Positions 33,685-42,113 of a DNA stretch of 64,000 bases are shown one piece after another (position 1 is the first letter of the stretch; each line of letters opens with the position of its first letter). Both the position numbers and the translations under genes were made by a program. The notes under the pieces were generated by a model. The model was not told where the DNA came from. It worked only from the letters and a program-made list of their open reading frames with translations, and did no database searches. Source of the DNA: Methylibium sp965279545 (lineage in GTDB: Bacteria > Pseudomonadota > Gammaproteobacteria > Burkholderiales > Burkholderiaceae_C); assembly GCF_965279545.1 (NCBI RefSeq), contig NZ_OZ257250.1, positions 2,542,001-2,606,000 of the forward strand, given 5' to 3'.

Positions 33685-34364
33685 GCCTGCCGCTGCTGGA
33701 CAACATCGCCTGGCACACGCTGGCCGGACCGCAAGCGAGGTTCGCGACCGGCGCGGGGCCGGCGCGCCGCTACGCGCCGGGCTTCTCGCCGATCCTCGGC
33801 TTCGAAGACGTGACGCGGCCCGACTTCGCCGCCCTGGCCCCCTATTGCGAGCCCGGCGAGCACTTCTACTGCGCCGGCTGGTCCGGGCCCACGCCGGCCG
33901 GCTGGCAGGTCGATGCCGAGACCACGATGCACCAGATGGTGTGGGCTGCGCCGCAGCCCGCCATCGACGAGTCTTTCGCGGTCGTGCGGCTGGGGGCCGA
34001 GCACGTACCGCAGATGCTGGAGCTGGTCGCCGCCACGCAGCCGGGGCCGTTCGGGCCACGGACGGTCGAGCTGGGCGAGTACTTCGGCTGCTTCGACGGG
34101 CCGCGCCTGAAGGCGATGTCGGGCGAGCGCATGGGCGCGGGCGGACTGCGCGAGATCAGCGGTGTCTGCACCCATCCCGACTTCCAGGGCCGGGGGCTGG
34201 CGCGCCGGCTGATGGCGATGCTGGTCCGGCGCCAGCTGCAACGCCGCGAGATGCCCTTCCTGCATGTGATGCGAGACAACGGCACCGCCTACCGGGTGTA
34301 CGAACGCATGGGGTTCCGGCAGCACCAGGAGATCGTCGTTCGGGTCCTGGCGCGGTCGCGCTGA
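33681..34364 (+). CDS. GNAT family N-acetyltransferase
   Basis: A 227-residue acetyltransferase. The C-terminal half holds the acetyl-CoA fold: LREISGVCTHPDFQGRGLARRLM with the pyrophosphate-binding loop, and then MRDNGTAYRVYERMGFRQHQEIVVRVL. The N-terminal half (MSLPLLDNIAWHTLAGPQARF) is of the FR47-like type found in many proteobacteria. The substrate is not evident. I chose the ATG at 33681; the frame is open far upstream through acyltransferase debris, which is not part of this protein. Confidence 0.85.
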   Translation: MSLPLLDNIAWHTLAGPQARFATGAGPARRYAPGFSPILGFEDVTRPDFAALAPYCEPGEHFYCAGWSGPTPAGWQVDAETTMHQMVWAAPQPAIDESFAVVRLGAEHVPQMLELVAATQPGPFGPRTVELGEYFGCFDGPRLKAMSGERMGAGGLREISGVCTHPDFQGRGLARRLMAMLVRRQLQRREMPFLHVMRDNGTAYRVYERMGFRQHQEIVVRVLARSR

Positions 34365-34491
34365 AGCGCGGGCCCCTACACCCCATCCTTCGCCGCGGCC
34401 GGCGAGCGTCCGATGCACCGCCGGCGGCACGGCCCATGCTCCTGCCGCCGAACCTTGCTTGACCCACATCATCGACACGGAAAGGCTCCCC

Positions 34492-34758
34492 ATGCGCACC
34501 CTCCTCTTCCTGGCCGCAGGGCTGTTGCTGCTGGCGGCGTTCGTCCTGCTGGCGCGGCTGTTCTCGGCGAACTACCCTGCGGCTGCCGGCTGGGCCACCG
34601 CGGCCTTCGTCGCGCTGTGGTTCGTCGTCGCCGCGGCCAATCTGTGGGTCGGGGTCGTCAAGGCCGGCTACTCGGTGACCGAGGAGCTGCCGATCCTGCT
34701 GCTGATCTTCGGCCTGCCCGCCGCGGCGGCGCTGCTGCTCAGGTGGAAAGTGCTCTAG
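34492..34758 (+). CDS. Small membrane protein, three TM segments
   Basis: An 88-residue hydrophobic protein with segments at about residues 3-20, 30-52 and 63-82, joined by short loops (LARLFSANYPAAAG, VVKAGYSVTEELP). Family not recognised. The start at 34492 has a GGAAAGG stretch in front; an in-frame start at 34459 is less likely because it adds polar residues before the first segment. It is followed after about 30 bases by a BON-domain gene, so the two may be co-expressed envelope proteins. Confidence 0.65.
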   Translation: MRTLLFLAAGLLLLAAFVLLARLFSANYPAAAGWATAAFVALWFVVAAANLWVGVVKAGYSVTEELPILLLIFGLPAAAALLLRWKVL

Positions 34759-34787
34759 GTGTGCTCCGCGCACGCCGCCTCGGCACG

Positions 34788-35252
34788 ATGAGACTGCCGC
34801 CAGGATCGGTCGCCGCGACCTGCGCGGCGCTCTGCATCGCCGCCGGCGCGCAGGAGGAGCGCAGGAACCGTTTCGACGACCCATTCCTGCAGGTCACCGC
34901 CGCCCTCGCCGAATGCCCGCAGCAGGAGGGCCCGAAGATCACGCTCGCCGAGATGCAGGCCGAGGCGCACTGGCGTGCCGAGCGCGGCACCAGCTGCTAC
35001 CAGTCCGGCCGCTGCCGCCTGCCCAACGCCTACCTCTACGACAAGGAGATCATCCCGCGCGTCGCCAAGGCGATCGTGGCCGACGGCCGCTACGCCGACA
35101 CCAGCCTGTGGGTCGAGGGGCAGCGCCGCTGGGTGTGGCTCAAGGGCTGCGTGCGCCGACCGGAGCAGGCCGCGTCGCTGGAGCAACTGGTGCGCGGCAT
35201 CGACGACGTCGAGGCGGTGATCAACCAGCTCGTCGTTGTGCCGTCCCCTTAG
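34788..35252 (+). CDS. BON-domain protein
   Basis: A 154-residue protein whose C-terminal 70 residues (IPRVAKAIVADGRYADTSLW, then VEGQRRWVWLKGCVRRPEQA and IDDVEAVINQLVV) have the BON layout of two alpha-beta units. BON domains bind phospholipid or peptidoglycan-linked partners in the envelope. The N-terminus MRLPPGSVAATCAALCIAAGAQ looks like a short signal peptide, so a periplasmic location is likely. A GTG at 34761 in the same frame is an alternative start. A GC-rich perfect hairpin at 35331-35356 lies after the gene. Confidence 0.7.
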   Translation: MRLPPGSVAATCAALCIAAGAQEERRNRFDDPFLQVTAALAECPQQEGPKITLAEMQAEAHWRAERGTSCYQSGRCRLPNAYLYDKEIIPRVAKAIVADGRYADTSLWVEGQRRWVWLKGCVRRPEQAASLEQLVRGIDDVEAVINQLVVVPSP

Positions 35253-35330
35253 GGTGAGCTCGATGCCGATTGCCGCGGCCGGTGCTGCGCACCCTGCTTG
35301 CCGAGCAGGGCGCCACGGTTCACGATGGCG

Positions 35331-35356
35331 GGGGCCGGGCGCTCGCGCCCGGCCCC
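35331..35356. terminator. Strong GC hairpin after the BON gene
   Basis: GGGGCCGGGCGC at 35331-35342 and GCGCCCGGCCCC at 35345-35356 are perfect complements. There is no T-run, so it may act as a transcript-end stabiliser or a factor-dependent stop. The next gene starts 19 bases later. Confidence 0.4.
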
Positions 35357-35374
35357 TGACCCCGAGGAGCACCC

Positions 35375-35794
35375 ATGTTCACCTACGTCTGCCTGGGCAC
35401 CGACGACCTGGCCCGTGCCGCGCGCTTCTACGACGCGACGATGAGCACGCTGGGCCTGCAGCGCTGCGACACCAGCGACGAGCCCGACGGGGACGGCTGG
35501 ATCGGCTGGGGCACCTACGAGCAGCACGGTGCGACGGAGATCGCGCTCTGGCTGTGCAGGCCCTTCGACGGTCGGCCCGCGACGGTGGGCAACGGCACGA
35601 TGGTGGCGCTGCGGGCACGCAGCTGGGCCGAGGTCGATGCCTTCCACGCGGCAGCCCTCGCCCACGGCGGCAGCTCGGAAGGCGGCCCCGGCCTGCGGCC
35701 GCAGTACAACGCCGACTTCTATGCGGCCTACCTGCGCGACCCGGACGGCCACAAGCTGGCGGTGGTCTGCCGCGGCCAGACCGTGCGGTCCTGA
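35375..35794 (+). CDS. VOC-family protein
   Basis: A 139-residue glyoxalase/bleomycin-resistance superfamily protein. The first module opens MFTYVCLGTDDLARAARFYDATM and the second ends YLRDPDGHKLAVVCRG, the usual metal-site glutamate position being held by lysine-leucine context. A GAGGAG ribosome binding site precedes the ATG. It is followed by a second VOC gene on the same strand with a 43-base gap; the two are not close copies. Substrate unknown. Confidence 0.85.
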   Translation: MFTYVCLGTDDLARAARFYDATMSTLGLQRCDTSDEPDGDGWIGWGTYEQHGATEIALWLCRPFDGRPATVGNGTMVALRARSWAEVDAFHAAALAHGGSSEGGPGLRPQYNADFYAAYLRDPDGHKLAVVCRGQTVRS

Positions 35795-35837
35795 CGGGGC
35801 GACCCGCAGCGCGACCGTCCTTCCTCCGGAGACCCGC

Positions 35838-36260
35838 ATGCAAGCCCGTATCACCCTGATCACGCTCGGCGTCGACGACCTGCCGCGCGCGCTGGCCTTC
35901 TACCGCGACGGCCTGGGTTTCGCGAGCGAGGGCATCGTCGGCACGCAGTTCGAGCATGGTGCGGTGGCCTTCTTCGATTTGCAGCCGGGGCTGAAGCTCG
36001 CGCTGTGGCCGCGCGCCAGCATCGCGCACGACACCGGCGTGCCGCTGCACCCGCGCAGCCCGACCGAGATCACGATCGGCCACAACGTCGCGTCCAAGGA
36101 CGAGGTCGATGCCGTGATGGCGCGCGCCGTGCAAGCCGGGGCGACACCGGTCAAGCCGGCCCGGACAGCTTTCTGGGGCGGTTACGCCGGCTACTTCCAG
36201 GACCCCGACGGTCACCTGTGGGAGGTCGCCTGGAATCCTCAGTTCGAAGGCCTGGCCTGA
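35838..36260 (+). CDS. VOC-family protein, second copy type
   Basis: A 140-residue VOC protein. It begins MQARITLITLGVDDLPRALAF and ends with YFQDPDGHLWEVAWNP, in which the glutamate is a typical metal ligand of the superfamily. HGAVAFFDLQPGLKLALWPR lies between the modules. I chose the ATG at 35838, after a CTCCGGAGA ribosome binding site, since upstream frame extension overlaps the previous gene. Members of this subgroup are often annotated as glyoxalases, but the substrate is not known. Confidence 0.87.
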   Translation: MQARITLITLGVDDLPRALAFYRDGLGFASEGIVGTQFEHGAVAFFDLQPGLKLALWPRASIAHDTGVPLHPRSPTEITIGHNVASKDEVDAVMARAVQAGATPVKPARTAFWGGYAGYFQDPDGHLWEVAWNPQFEGLA

Positions 36261-36305
36261 AGCCTCGGGCAAGCGTCTGCCAGGTCGCGCCCCCGCTCGA
36301 ACACC

Positions 36306-37049
36306 GTGCGCATCGCCCTCGTCTCCGACATCCACGGCAACCTCGCCGCGCTCGAAGCGGTGGTGGCCGACATCCGCCGCCGCGGCGTCGACCGCACGGT
36401 GAACCTGGGCGACAGCCTGTCGGGCCCGCTGCTGCCGCGCGAGACCGCGCAGTTCCTGATGGCGCAGGACTGGGTGCAGCTGGCCGGCAACCACGAGCGC
36501 TACGTGCTCGGTGGCGGCACGTTGCCGCGCGAGCCCTCGGACGCCTACGCGCACGCGATGCTGGGCGCCACCGAACTCGACTGGCTGCGCACGCTGACGC
36601 ACCGGCACGCACTCACCGACGACGACGCCTTCCTGTGCCACGCCACGCCGGCGCGCGACGACGAGTACTTCTTCGAGACGGTGGCGCCGCACGGCCTGCG
36701 CGGCGCGACGGCCGACGAGGTCGAGGCGCGCCTGGGCGATGTGCGGGCCGCGCTCGTCGCCTGCGGGCACACGCACACGCCGCGCCTGCTGCGCAGCCGG
36801 CGCGGTCAGCTGCTGCTCAACCCCGGCAGCGTCGGGCAGCCGGCCTATGACGACGAGCAGCCCTTCCACCATGCCGTCGAGAACGGCGCGCCGGATGCGC
36901 GCTACGCGATCGCCGAGCGCGGCACGCAGGGCCGTTGGTCGGCCGAACTGATCGCCGTGCCTTACGACCACGCGACCATGGCGGCGCTGGCACGCGAGCG
37001 CGGCCGGCTCGAGTGGGAACACGCGCTGCTGTGGGGTCGCATGCCGTGA
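36306..37049 (+). CDS. Metallophosphoesterase (YfcE/ApaH-like)
   Basis: A 247-residue calcineurin-like phosphoesterase starting at GTG 36306. All metal motifs are present: LVSDIHGNLAALEAV, VNLGDSLSGPL, LAGNHERYVLGGG and the late CGHTHTPRLL with LLNPGSVGQPAYDD. The family includes phosphodiesterases and phosphatases with two metals. The C-terminal 70 residues extend beyond the core. The exact substrate cannot be read from sequence. It follows the VOC genes on the same strand. Confidence 0.88.
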   Translation: MRIALVSDIHGNLAALEAVVADIRRRGVDRTVNLGDSLSGPLLPRETAQFLMAQDWVQLAGNHERYVLGGGTLPREPSDAYAHAMLGATELDWLRTLTHRHALTDDDAFLCHATPARDDEYFFETVAPHGLRGATADEVEARLGDVRAALVACGHTHTPRLLRSRRGQLLLNPGSVGQPAYDDEQPFHHAVENGAPDARYAIAERGTQGRWSAELIAVPYDHATMAALARERGRLEWEHALLWGRMP

Positions 37050-37107
37050 GCCGGCACCACCGGGCATCGGTGTATCTTGCCGGCTGTCCACACCACCGGG
37101 AGCCACG

Positions 37108-37458
37108 ATGATGACTTACCAGGGAAGCTGCCACTGCGGCCAGGTCCGCTTCGAGGTCGAGGGCGAACTGAAGCAGGCGATGAGCTGCAACTGCTCGATC
37201 TGCTCGCGCAAGGGCGCGTTGATGTGGTTCGTGCCGGCGGCTCAGTTGCGCCTGCTGACCCCCGAGGACGGACTCGCGACCTACACCTTCAACAAGCACC
37301 GGATCCAGCACCGTTTCTGCCCGAGCTGCGGCATCCACCCGTTCGGCGAGGGCACCGACCCGAAAGGCAACCGCATGGCCGCGGTCAACATCCGCTGCCT
37401 CGAAGGTGTGGACCTGGAGTCGGTGCCGGTGCAGCAGCACGACGGCCGCGCGCAGTAG
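37108..37458 (+). CDS. GFA-family zinc protein
   Basis: A 116-residue protein of the glutathione-dependent formaldehyde-activating (GFA) family. Zinc-binding cysteines appear as CHCG near residue 9, CNCSIC near 29 and CPSCG near 73. The family name comes from an enzyme that condenses formaldehyde with glutathione, but most members have unproven function. Its stop codon is about 26 bases before a perfect-looking inverted repeat that separates it from the convergent regulator gene. Confidence 0.87.
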   Translation: MMTYQGSCHCGQVRFEVEGELKQAMSCNCSICSRKGALMWFVPAAQLRLLTPEDGLATYTFNKHRIQHRFCPSCGIHPFGEGTDPKGNRMAAVNIRCLEGVDLESVPVQQHDGRAQ

Positions 37459-37484
37459 CGCGCGAGCGCGGCTCAGCGGCATTC

Positions 37485-37530
37485 ATACGGCATTGCGTTC
37501 AAACTCATCAGATTGAATGCAATGCCGTAT
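37485..37530. terminator. Inverted repeat between convergent genes
   Basis: ATACGGCATTGCGTTCAA at 37485-37502 pairs with TTGAATGCAATGCCGTAT at 37513-37530 with one mismatch in 18. The loop is ten bases. It probably serves as a two-way terminator, although no long T-run flanks it. A related sequence (TTCAAACGCATCCGATTGGAT) follows ureC at about 44473. Confidence 0.5.
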
Positions 37531-38525
37531 CAGCCGCGCTTGAGTTTGCCCAGGGCCATCGCCGCGGCGGAGGTGCGTGTTTCGACGCCGAGCTTCGCGA
37601 ACACATGCTCCAGGTGCTTGTGCACGGTGCGCGGGCTGGTGCCGAGGATGTCGCCGATGTCGCGGTTGGTCTTGCCTTGCGCCACCCAGTGCAGCACCTC
37701 GGCCTCGCGGCCCGTGAGGCGGAACGCGACCGCCAGACTCTCGATGGTGGCGCGGTCGTTCGACTCGGTCAGCACCAGCAGCCATTCGTCGTCGCCGGTC
37801 GGCTCGTGCAGCGCGAAGCTCACGCGCCGGCCATCGCGCGCCAGCACGATCGGGTAGCCGGTCTGTTCGGTCGCGGCCAGCACGGCCTGCGCCTGCATCC
37901 AGTCGAGCAGGGTCTCGCTCAGCACCGGGCCCCGGGTGCCGGCCTCGCGCGTGGCGTCCAGCGCCTGCAGCAGCTCGCGCGCCAGCGGCGTCTGCCACAG
38001 CACGCGGCCATCGCCGGCGCGCACGGTGATGACGGCGTGGCCGAAGGCGTCGAGCGCATTGCGGGCCTGGCGGGCCTGGCGCGCGCCGCGCACGTGGGCG
38101 GCGATGCGCGCGATCACCTCGCGCGGCCGGATCGGCTTGGTCACGTAGTCCACGCCGCCGGCCTCGAAGGCGGCCTCGACGTGCTCGGTCTCGGCCAGGC
38201 CGGTCATGAAGACGATGGGGATGTGCGCGGTGGCGGCGTCGCGCTTGAGGCGGCGCGCGACCTCGAAGCCGTCCATGCCGGGCATCAGCGCGTCGAGCAG
38301 CACCACGTCGGGCCGCGCGTGGGCGGCGCGCTCCAGCGCGGCCTCGCCGCTGGTGGCGACCAGCACGGTGTAGCCGGACTCGTCGAGCGCGTCGTGCAGC
38401 ACCGCGACGTTGTCGGGCACGTCGTCGACGATCAGCACCACGTCGCTGTTCTCGCCGAGGCGCAAGCGCTCGGGGTCGCGGGCGGTCCCGTCGTCAGTGG
38501 GGCGATCAGGCGGCCGCGGCAGCAT
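37530..38525 (-). CDS. Response regulator with LuxR-type DNA-binding domain
   Basis: A 331-residue regulator. Residues 28-145 form a receiver domain (VVLIVDDVPDNVAVLHDAL, then VVLLDALMPGMDGFE with the phospho-aspartate, and YVTKPIRP). A middle PAS-like region follows, and a LuxR/FixJ helix-turn-helix closes the protein (LTGREAEVLHWVAQGKTNRD, GTSPRTVHKHLEHVFAKLGV). I chose the ATG at 38525, which has GAGGAA in front and overlaps the kinase stop by 20 bases. It is the natural partner of the adjacent kinase and may control the divergent urease genes or the urt operon. Confidence 0.9.
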   Translation of the reverse strand: MLPRPPDRPTDDGTARDPERLRLGENSDVVLIVDDVPDNVAVLHDALDESGYTVLVATSGEAALERAAHARPDVVLLDALMPGMDGFEVARRLKRDAATAHIPIVFMTGLAETEHVEAAFEAGGVDYVTKPIRPREVIARIAAHVRGARQARQARNALDAFGHAVITVRAGDGRVLWQTPLARELLQALDATREAGTRGPVLSETLLDWMQAQAVLAATEQTGYPIVLARDGRRVSFALHEPTGDDEWLLVLTESNDRATIESLAVAFRLTGREAEVLHWVAQGKTNRDIGDILGTSPRTVHKHLEHVFAKLGVETRTSAAAMALGKLKRG

Positions 38526-41500
38526 CTTCGGGTTCCTCGTCACGGGGGTTGAGCAACGCACGGATGGCGTCGAAGCGGAACTGCTGGGCCAGCTCGCGCA
38601 CCGGGCCGGTCCAGGCGGCAGCGTCCGGGTCCTCGGCCTCGATCGCGCTCAGCTCGCCGAGCAGGCCGCGCAGGTAGCCCAGGCGGGCCAGCTCGTCGAG
38701 CGCGGCGCGGCGCGCCAGCGCGGCCGCGGGCGGCGGACCGGCCGGGGCCGCTCCCACGGCCGCGCCGGCCGCGGCCCGCCGCGCCGGCGGCGCGTCGATC
38801 CAGTCGAGCTCGAGGCGCTGGCCCAGCCACTGCAGCAGGTCGGCCACGCGCACCGGTTTGACGAAGAAATCGGCCGGCGTGATGCCGACGTCGTTGTCGA
38901 GACCGCGGTCGAAGGCATTGGCCGAAACGATGGCCACCGGCGCCTCGCACAGGCGCTCCTCGCGCAGCTGGCGGATCGTGGCCCAGCCGTCCAGCCCCGG
39001 CATCGCCAGGTCCATCAGGATCGCGTCGGGCGGCGGGCCGGCGCGCAGCAGCCGCAATGCGGCTTCGCCCGACGCCGCCTGGCGCACCGTGAAGCCCAGC
39101 GGCTCCAGCACGGTGGCGAGCAGGCCGCGGTCGGCCTCCTCGTTATCGACCACCAGCACGCTGCGGCGCACGCCGGCGTAGCCGGTGCGCCGTGCCACGC
39201 GCACCGCCGGCGCGACCGCGGCCTCGCTGGCCTGCGGCAGGAACAGGCGGATCGCGAACGCGGTGCCGCGCCCCGGCGTGCTGCGCACCGTCATCTCGCC
39301 GCCCATCAGGTCGGTCAGCATCTTCGCGATGGTGAGGCCGATGCCGGAGCCGGTGCCATGACCGCCGCCCGCCGGGGCGCCGCCGCGCTCGAAGGGCTCG
39401 AACACACGGGCCAGTTCGTCGGGCGTCATGCCGGGGCCGGAGTCCTCGATCTCGAAATGCGCGATCTCGCGCGCATGGCGCATGCGGAACACCACCTCGC
39501 CCCGTTCGGTGAACTTGACCGCATTGCCCAGCAGGTTGATGAGGATCTGGCGCAGCCGTTTCTCGTCGGCACGCACCACGTCCGGGCCCTCGATCTCGTG
39601 GCGGAACACCAGGCCCTTGGCGCGCGCCTGCAGCTCGAACATGCGCGCGAGCTCCTGCACCGCCTCGCACAGCCGCAGCGGCCGCACCTCGAGCGCGAGT
39701 TTGCCGCTCTCGATGCGCGCCAGGTCCAGCGTGTCCTCGATCAGGCTCGCCAGGTGGTCACCGCCGCGGCGGATCACGCGCACCGCCTGCGCGCGGTGCG
39801 GCGGCATCGCATCGTCCTCCTCCAGCAGCTGTGCATAGCCGAGGATGCTGTTGAGCGGCGTGCGCAGCTCGTGGCTGATGGCGGTGATGTAGCGGCTCTT
39901 GGCGCGGTTGGCCTGCTCGGCCTGGTGCATCGCGCGTTCGGCCTGCAGCTTGGCCTCCTGCAGCTGCGCGTCGGTGCGGCCGTGCGATTCGATCTCGTGG
40001 CGCAGCGCGGCGGTCTGGCGGTTCGACTCCTCCTGCGCGACCTCGCGGCTCTTGTGCGTGAGCACCAGCCACCAGGCCACCGTGCCGGCGATCAGCAGCA
40101 GCGCCGCGAAGGCCTTGACGAAACCCAGCTTCAATGCACCGGCCAGGCCGGGCGCGAGCGGCGCGCCGCTCGACGCCAGCGTGCGCAGCTCCTGGTGGTA
40201 GAGCAGCGCGAACAGCCCGCCGAGCAGCGGCACCACCGTCAGCATCAGCAGCAGGTAGTGGCCCAGGCCGGTGTCGAGGTAGGGCCAGACGGCCCGCGGC
40301 AGCAGGCGCCGCAGCGCGGCCGACCACTGCACCGCGAGCTTGGCCTCGGGCGGCTTGCACAGGTCGCCGCAGCGTGCATCGAGCGTGCAGCACAGCGAGC
40401 AGATCGGCCCGCCGTAGGCCGGGCAGGACGCCATGTCGTCGCGCTCGTATTCGCGCTCGCAGATGCAGCAGCGGGTCAGGCGCCGGTAGCTGCCGTCGGC
40501 CTCGGGCACGCGCGCCTCGGGCTGGCGCGCGATGTAGTAGCGGCCCTTCGTGGCCCACGCGATCAGCGGTGCGGTGACGAAGGCGGTGACCATCGCGATG
40601 GCCGCCGACCAGGCCTGCGCCATCGGTCCGAACAGGCCCAGGTGGGCCGCGATCGACAGCACCGAGGCCAGGCCCATCGCGCCGACGCCGACCGGGTTGA
40701 CGTCGTACAGGTGGGCGCGCCGGAACTCGATGCCGGGCGGGCTCAGGCCCAGCGGCTTGTTGACCACCAGGTCGGCCACCACCGCCATCATCCAGGCGAT
40801 CGCGACGTTGCTGTACAGCCCGAGCACGCTGCCGATGGCCTGGAAGACGTTGAGCTCCATCAGCATCAGCGCGATCGCGGTGTTGAACACCACCCACACC
40901 ACGCGGCCGGGGTGGCTGTGGGTGAGCCGCGCGAAGAAGTTGCTCCAGGCCAGCGAGCCGGCATAGGCGTTGGTGACGTTGATCTTGAGCTGCGAGATCA
41001 CGACGAACAGCGCGGTCGCGGCCACCGCCAGCCCGTAGTGCGGGAACACGTGCTCGTAGGCCGCGAGGTACATCTGGTTGGGGTCGACCGCGCGGTCCAG
41101 CGGCACCATGTGGCTGATGGCCAGCCACGCCAGCAGCGTGCCGCCCAGCATCTTGAGCACGCCCGGCAGCACCCAGCCCGGCCCGCCGACCAGCACGCCC
41201 AGCCACCAGCGGCCGCGGTTGCGCGCGGTGCGCTCGGGCATGAAACGCAGGTAGTCGGCCTGCTCGCCCATCTGCGTGATGAGGGCGATGCCGACCGTGG
41301 TGGCGCCGCCGAAGTGCAGCCACGAGAAGTCTTGCACGCCGTGCTCGCCGCCGTAGGCAAACAGCTCGCCCACGGCGCCCGGGTTCTCGGCGAACACATA
41401 GACATAGGGGGCGATCAGCATCGCCAGCCACAGCGGCTGGGTCCAGACCTGCAGCCGGCTGATCGCGGTGACGCCGTGGGTCACGAGCGGGATCACGACC

Positions 41501-42015
41501 ACCGCGCAGATCAGGTAGCCCCAGGCCGGCGGGATGTCGAAGGCCAGGTCCAGCGCATAGGCCATCACCGCGGCCTCGAGCGCGAAGAAAATGAAGGTGA
41601 AGCTGGCGTAGATCAGCGAGGTGAGCGTGGAGCCGATGTAGCCGAAGCCGGCGCCGCGCGTCAGCAGGTCCATGTCGACGCCGTGGCGCGCCGCGTAGAC
41701 GCTGACCGGCAGCCCGGCCAGGAAGATCACCAGCCCGGTCACCAGGATCGCCAGCGCGGCGTTGACGAAACCGTGCTGGACCAGCAGCGTGGCCCCCACC
41801 GCCTCCAGCACCAGGAAGGACGCCGCGCCGCCGATGGCGGTGTTGGCGACCCGCCAGCTCGACCACTTGCGAAAGGCACGCGGCGTGAAGCGCAGCGCGT
41901 AGTCCTCCATGGTCTCGCGCGCGACCCAGCTGTTGTAGTCGCGGCGCAGCTTGATGACGCGCTGCACCGGCGGTGCGGTCGGTTCGTGGGCGGTCGGGAC
42001 GGGACTGGGCAGCAT
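38506..42015 (-). CDS. Hybrid histidine kinase with N-terminal NCS1-type permease
   Basis: About 1169 residues. Residues 15-490 are a complete NCS1 (nucleobase/hydantoin/allantoin) transporter: RDYNSWVARETMEDYALRF, some twelve hydrophobic segments, and NAYAGSLAWSNFFARLTHSHPGR across the family's substrate region. Residues 515-555 hold a cysteine-rich module (RCCICEREYERD, SCPAYGGPICSLCC, CGDLCKP). A second membrane part (about 580-660) leads to the kinase, with histidine 715 in AISHELRTPLN and ATP-binding NLLGNAVKF and GTGSGIGL. A receiver domain follows with aspartate 1002 (LMDLAMPGLDGW). The start is uncertain; GTG 42102 is an alternative. It diverges from ureA by about 100 bases, so it probably senses a nitrogen compound related to urea. 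Confidence 0.88.
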   Translation of the reverse strand: MLPSPVPTAHEPTAPPVQRVIKLRRDYNSWVARETMEDYALRFTPRAFRKWSSWRVANTAIGGAASFLVLEAVGATLLVQHGFVNAALAILVTGLVIFLAGLPVSVYAARHGVDMDLLTRGAGFGYIGSTLTSLIYASFTFIFFALEAAVMAYALDLAFDIPPAWGYLICAVVVIPLVTHGVTAISRLQVWTQPLWLAMLIAPYVYVFAENPGAVGELFAYGGEHGVQDFSWLHFGGATTVGIALITQMGEQADYLRFMPERTARNRGRWWLGVLVGGPGWVLPGVLKMLGGTLLAWLAISHMVPLDRAVDPNQMYLAAYEHVFPHYGLAVAATALFVVISQLKINVTNAYAGSLAWSNFFARLTHSHPGRVVWVVFNTAIALMLMELNVFQAIGSVLGLYSNVAIAWMMAVVADLVVNKPLGLSPPGIEFRRAHLYDVNPVGVGAMGLASVLSIAAHLGLFGPMAQAWSAAIAMVTAFVTAPLIAWATKGRYYIARQPEARVPEADGSYRRLTRCCICEREYERDDMASCPAYGGPICSLCCTLDARCGDLCKPPEAKLAVQWSAALRRLLPRAVWPYLDTGLGHYLLLMLTVVPLLGGLFALLYHQELRTLASSGAPLAPGLAGALKLGFVKAFAALLLIAGTVAWWLVLTHKSREVAQEESNRQTAALRHEIESHGRTDAQLQEAKLQAERAMHQAEQANRAKSRYITAISHELRTPLNSILGYAQLLEEDDAMPPHRAQAVRVIRRGGDHLASLIEDTLDLARIESGKLALEVRPLRLCEAVQELARMFELQARAKGLVFRHEIEGPDVVRADEKRLRQILINLLGNAVKFTERGEVVFRMRHAREIAHFEIEDSGPGMTPDELARVFEPFERGGAPAGGGHGTGSGIGLTIAKMLTDLMGGEMTVRSTPGRGTAFAIRLFLPQASEAAVAPAVRVARRTGYAGVRRSVLVVDNEEADRGLLATVLEPLGFTVRQAASGEAALRLLRAGPPPDAILMDLAMPGLDGWATIRQLREERLCEAPVAIVSANAFDRGLDNDVGITPADFFVKPVRVADLLQWLGQRLELDWIDAPPARRAAAGAAVGAAPAGPPPAAALARRAALDELARLGYLRGLLGELSAIEAEDPDAAAWTGPVRELAQQFRFDAIRALLNPRDEEPEDAAAAA

Positions 42016-42083
42016 GGGCAGGGGCGTTTGCACGGGAGCGATCAAGAACCGCACCAGCTCGCGGGGCCGGCCGGACACTACCA

Positions 42084-42099
42084 TGGCACCCATCCTGCT
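42084..42099 (+). promoter_or_regulatory. Candidate sigma-54 promoter ahead of ureA
   Basis: TGGCACCCATCCTGCT has GG and GC elements with the exact ten-base spacing of a -24/-12 promoter. It lies only 14 bases before the ureA ATG, which would leave almost no leader. It may be fortuitous. Confidence 0.28.
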
Positions 42100-42113
42100 C
42101 ACAGCGCACCGCC

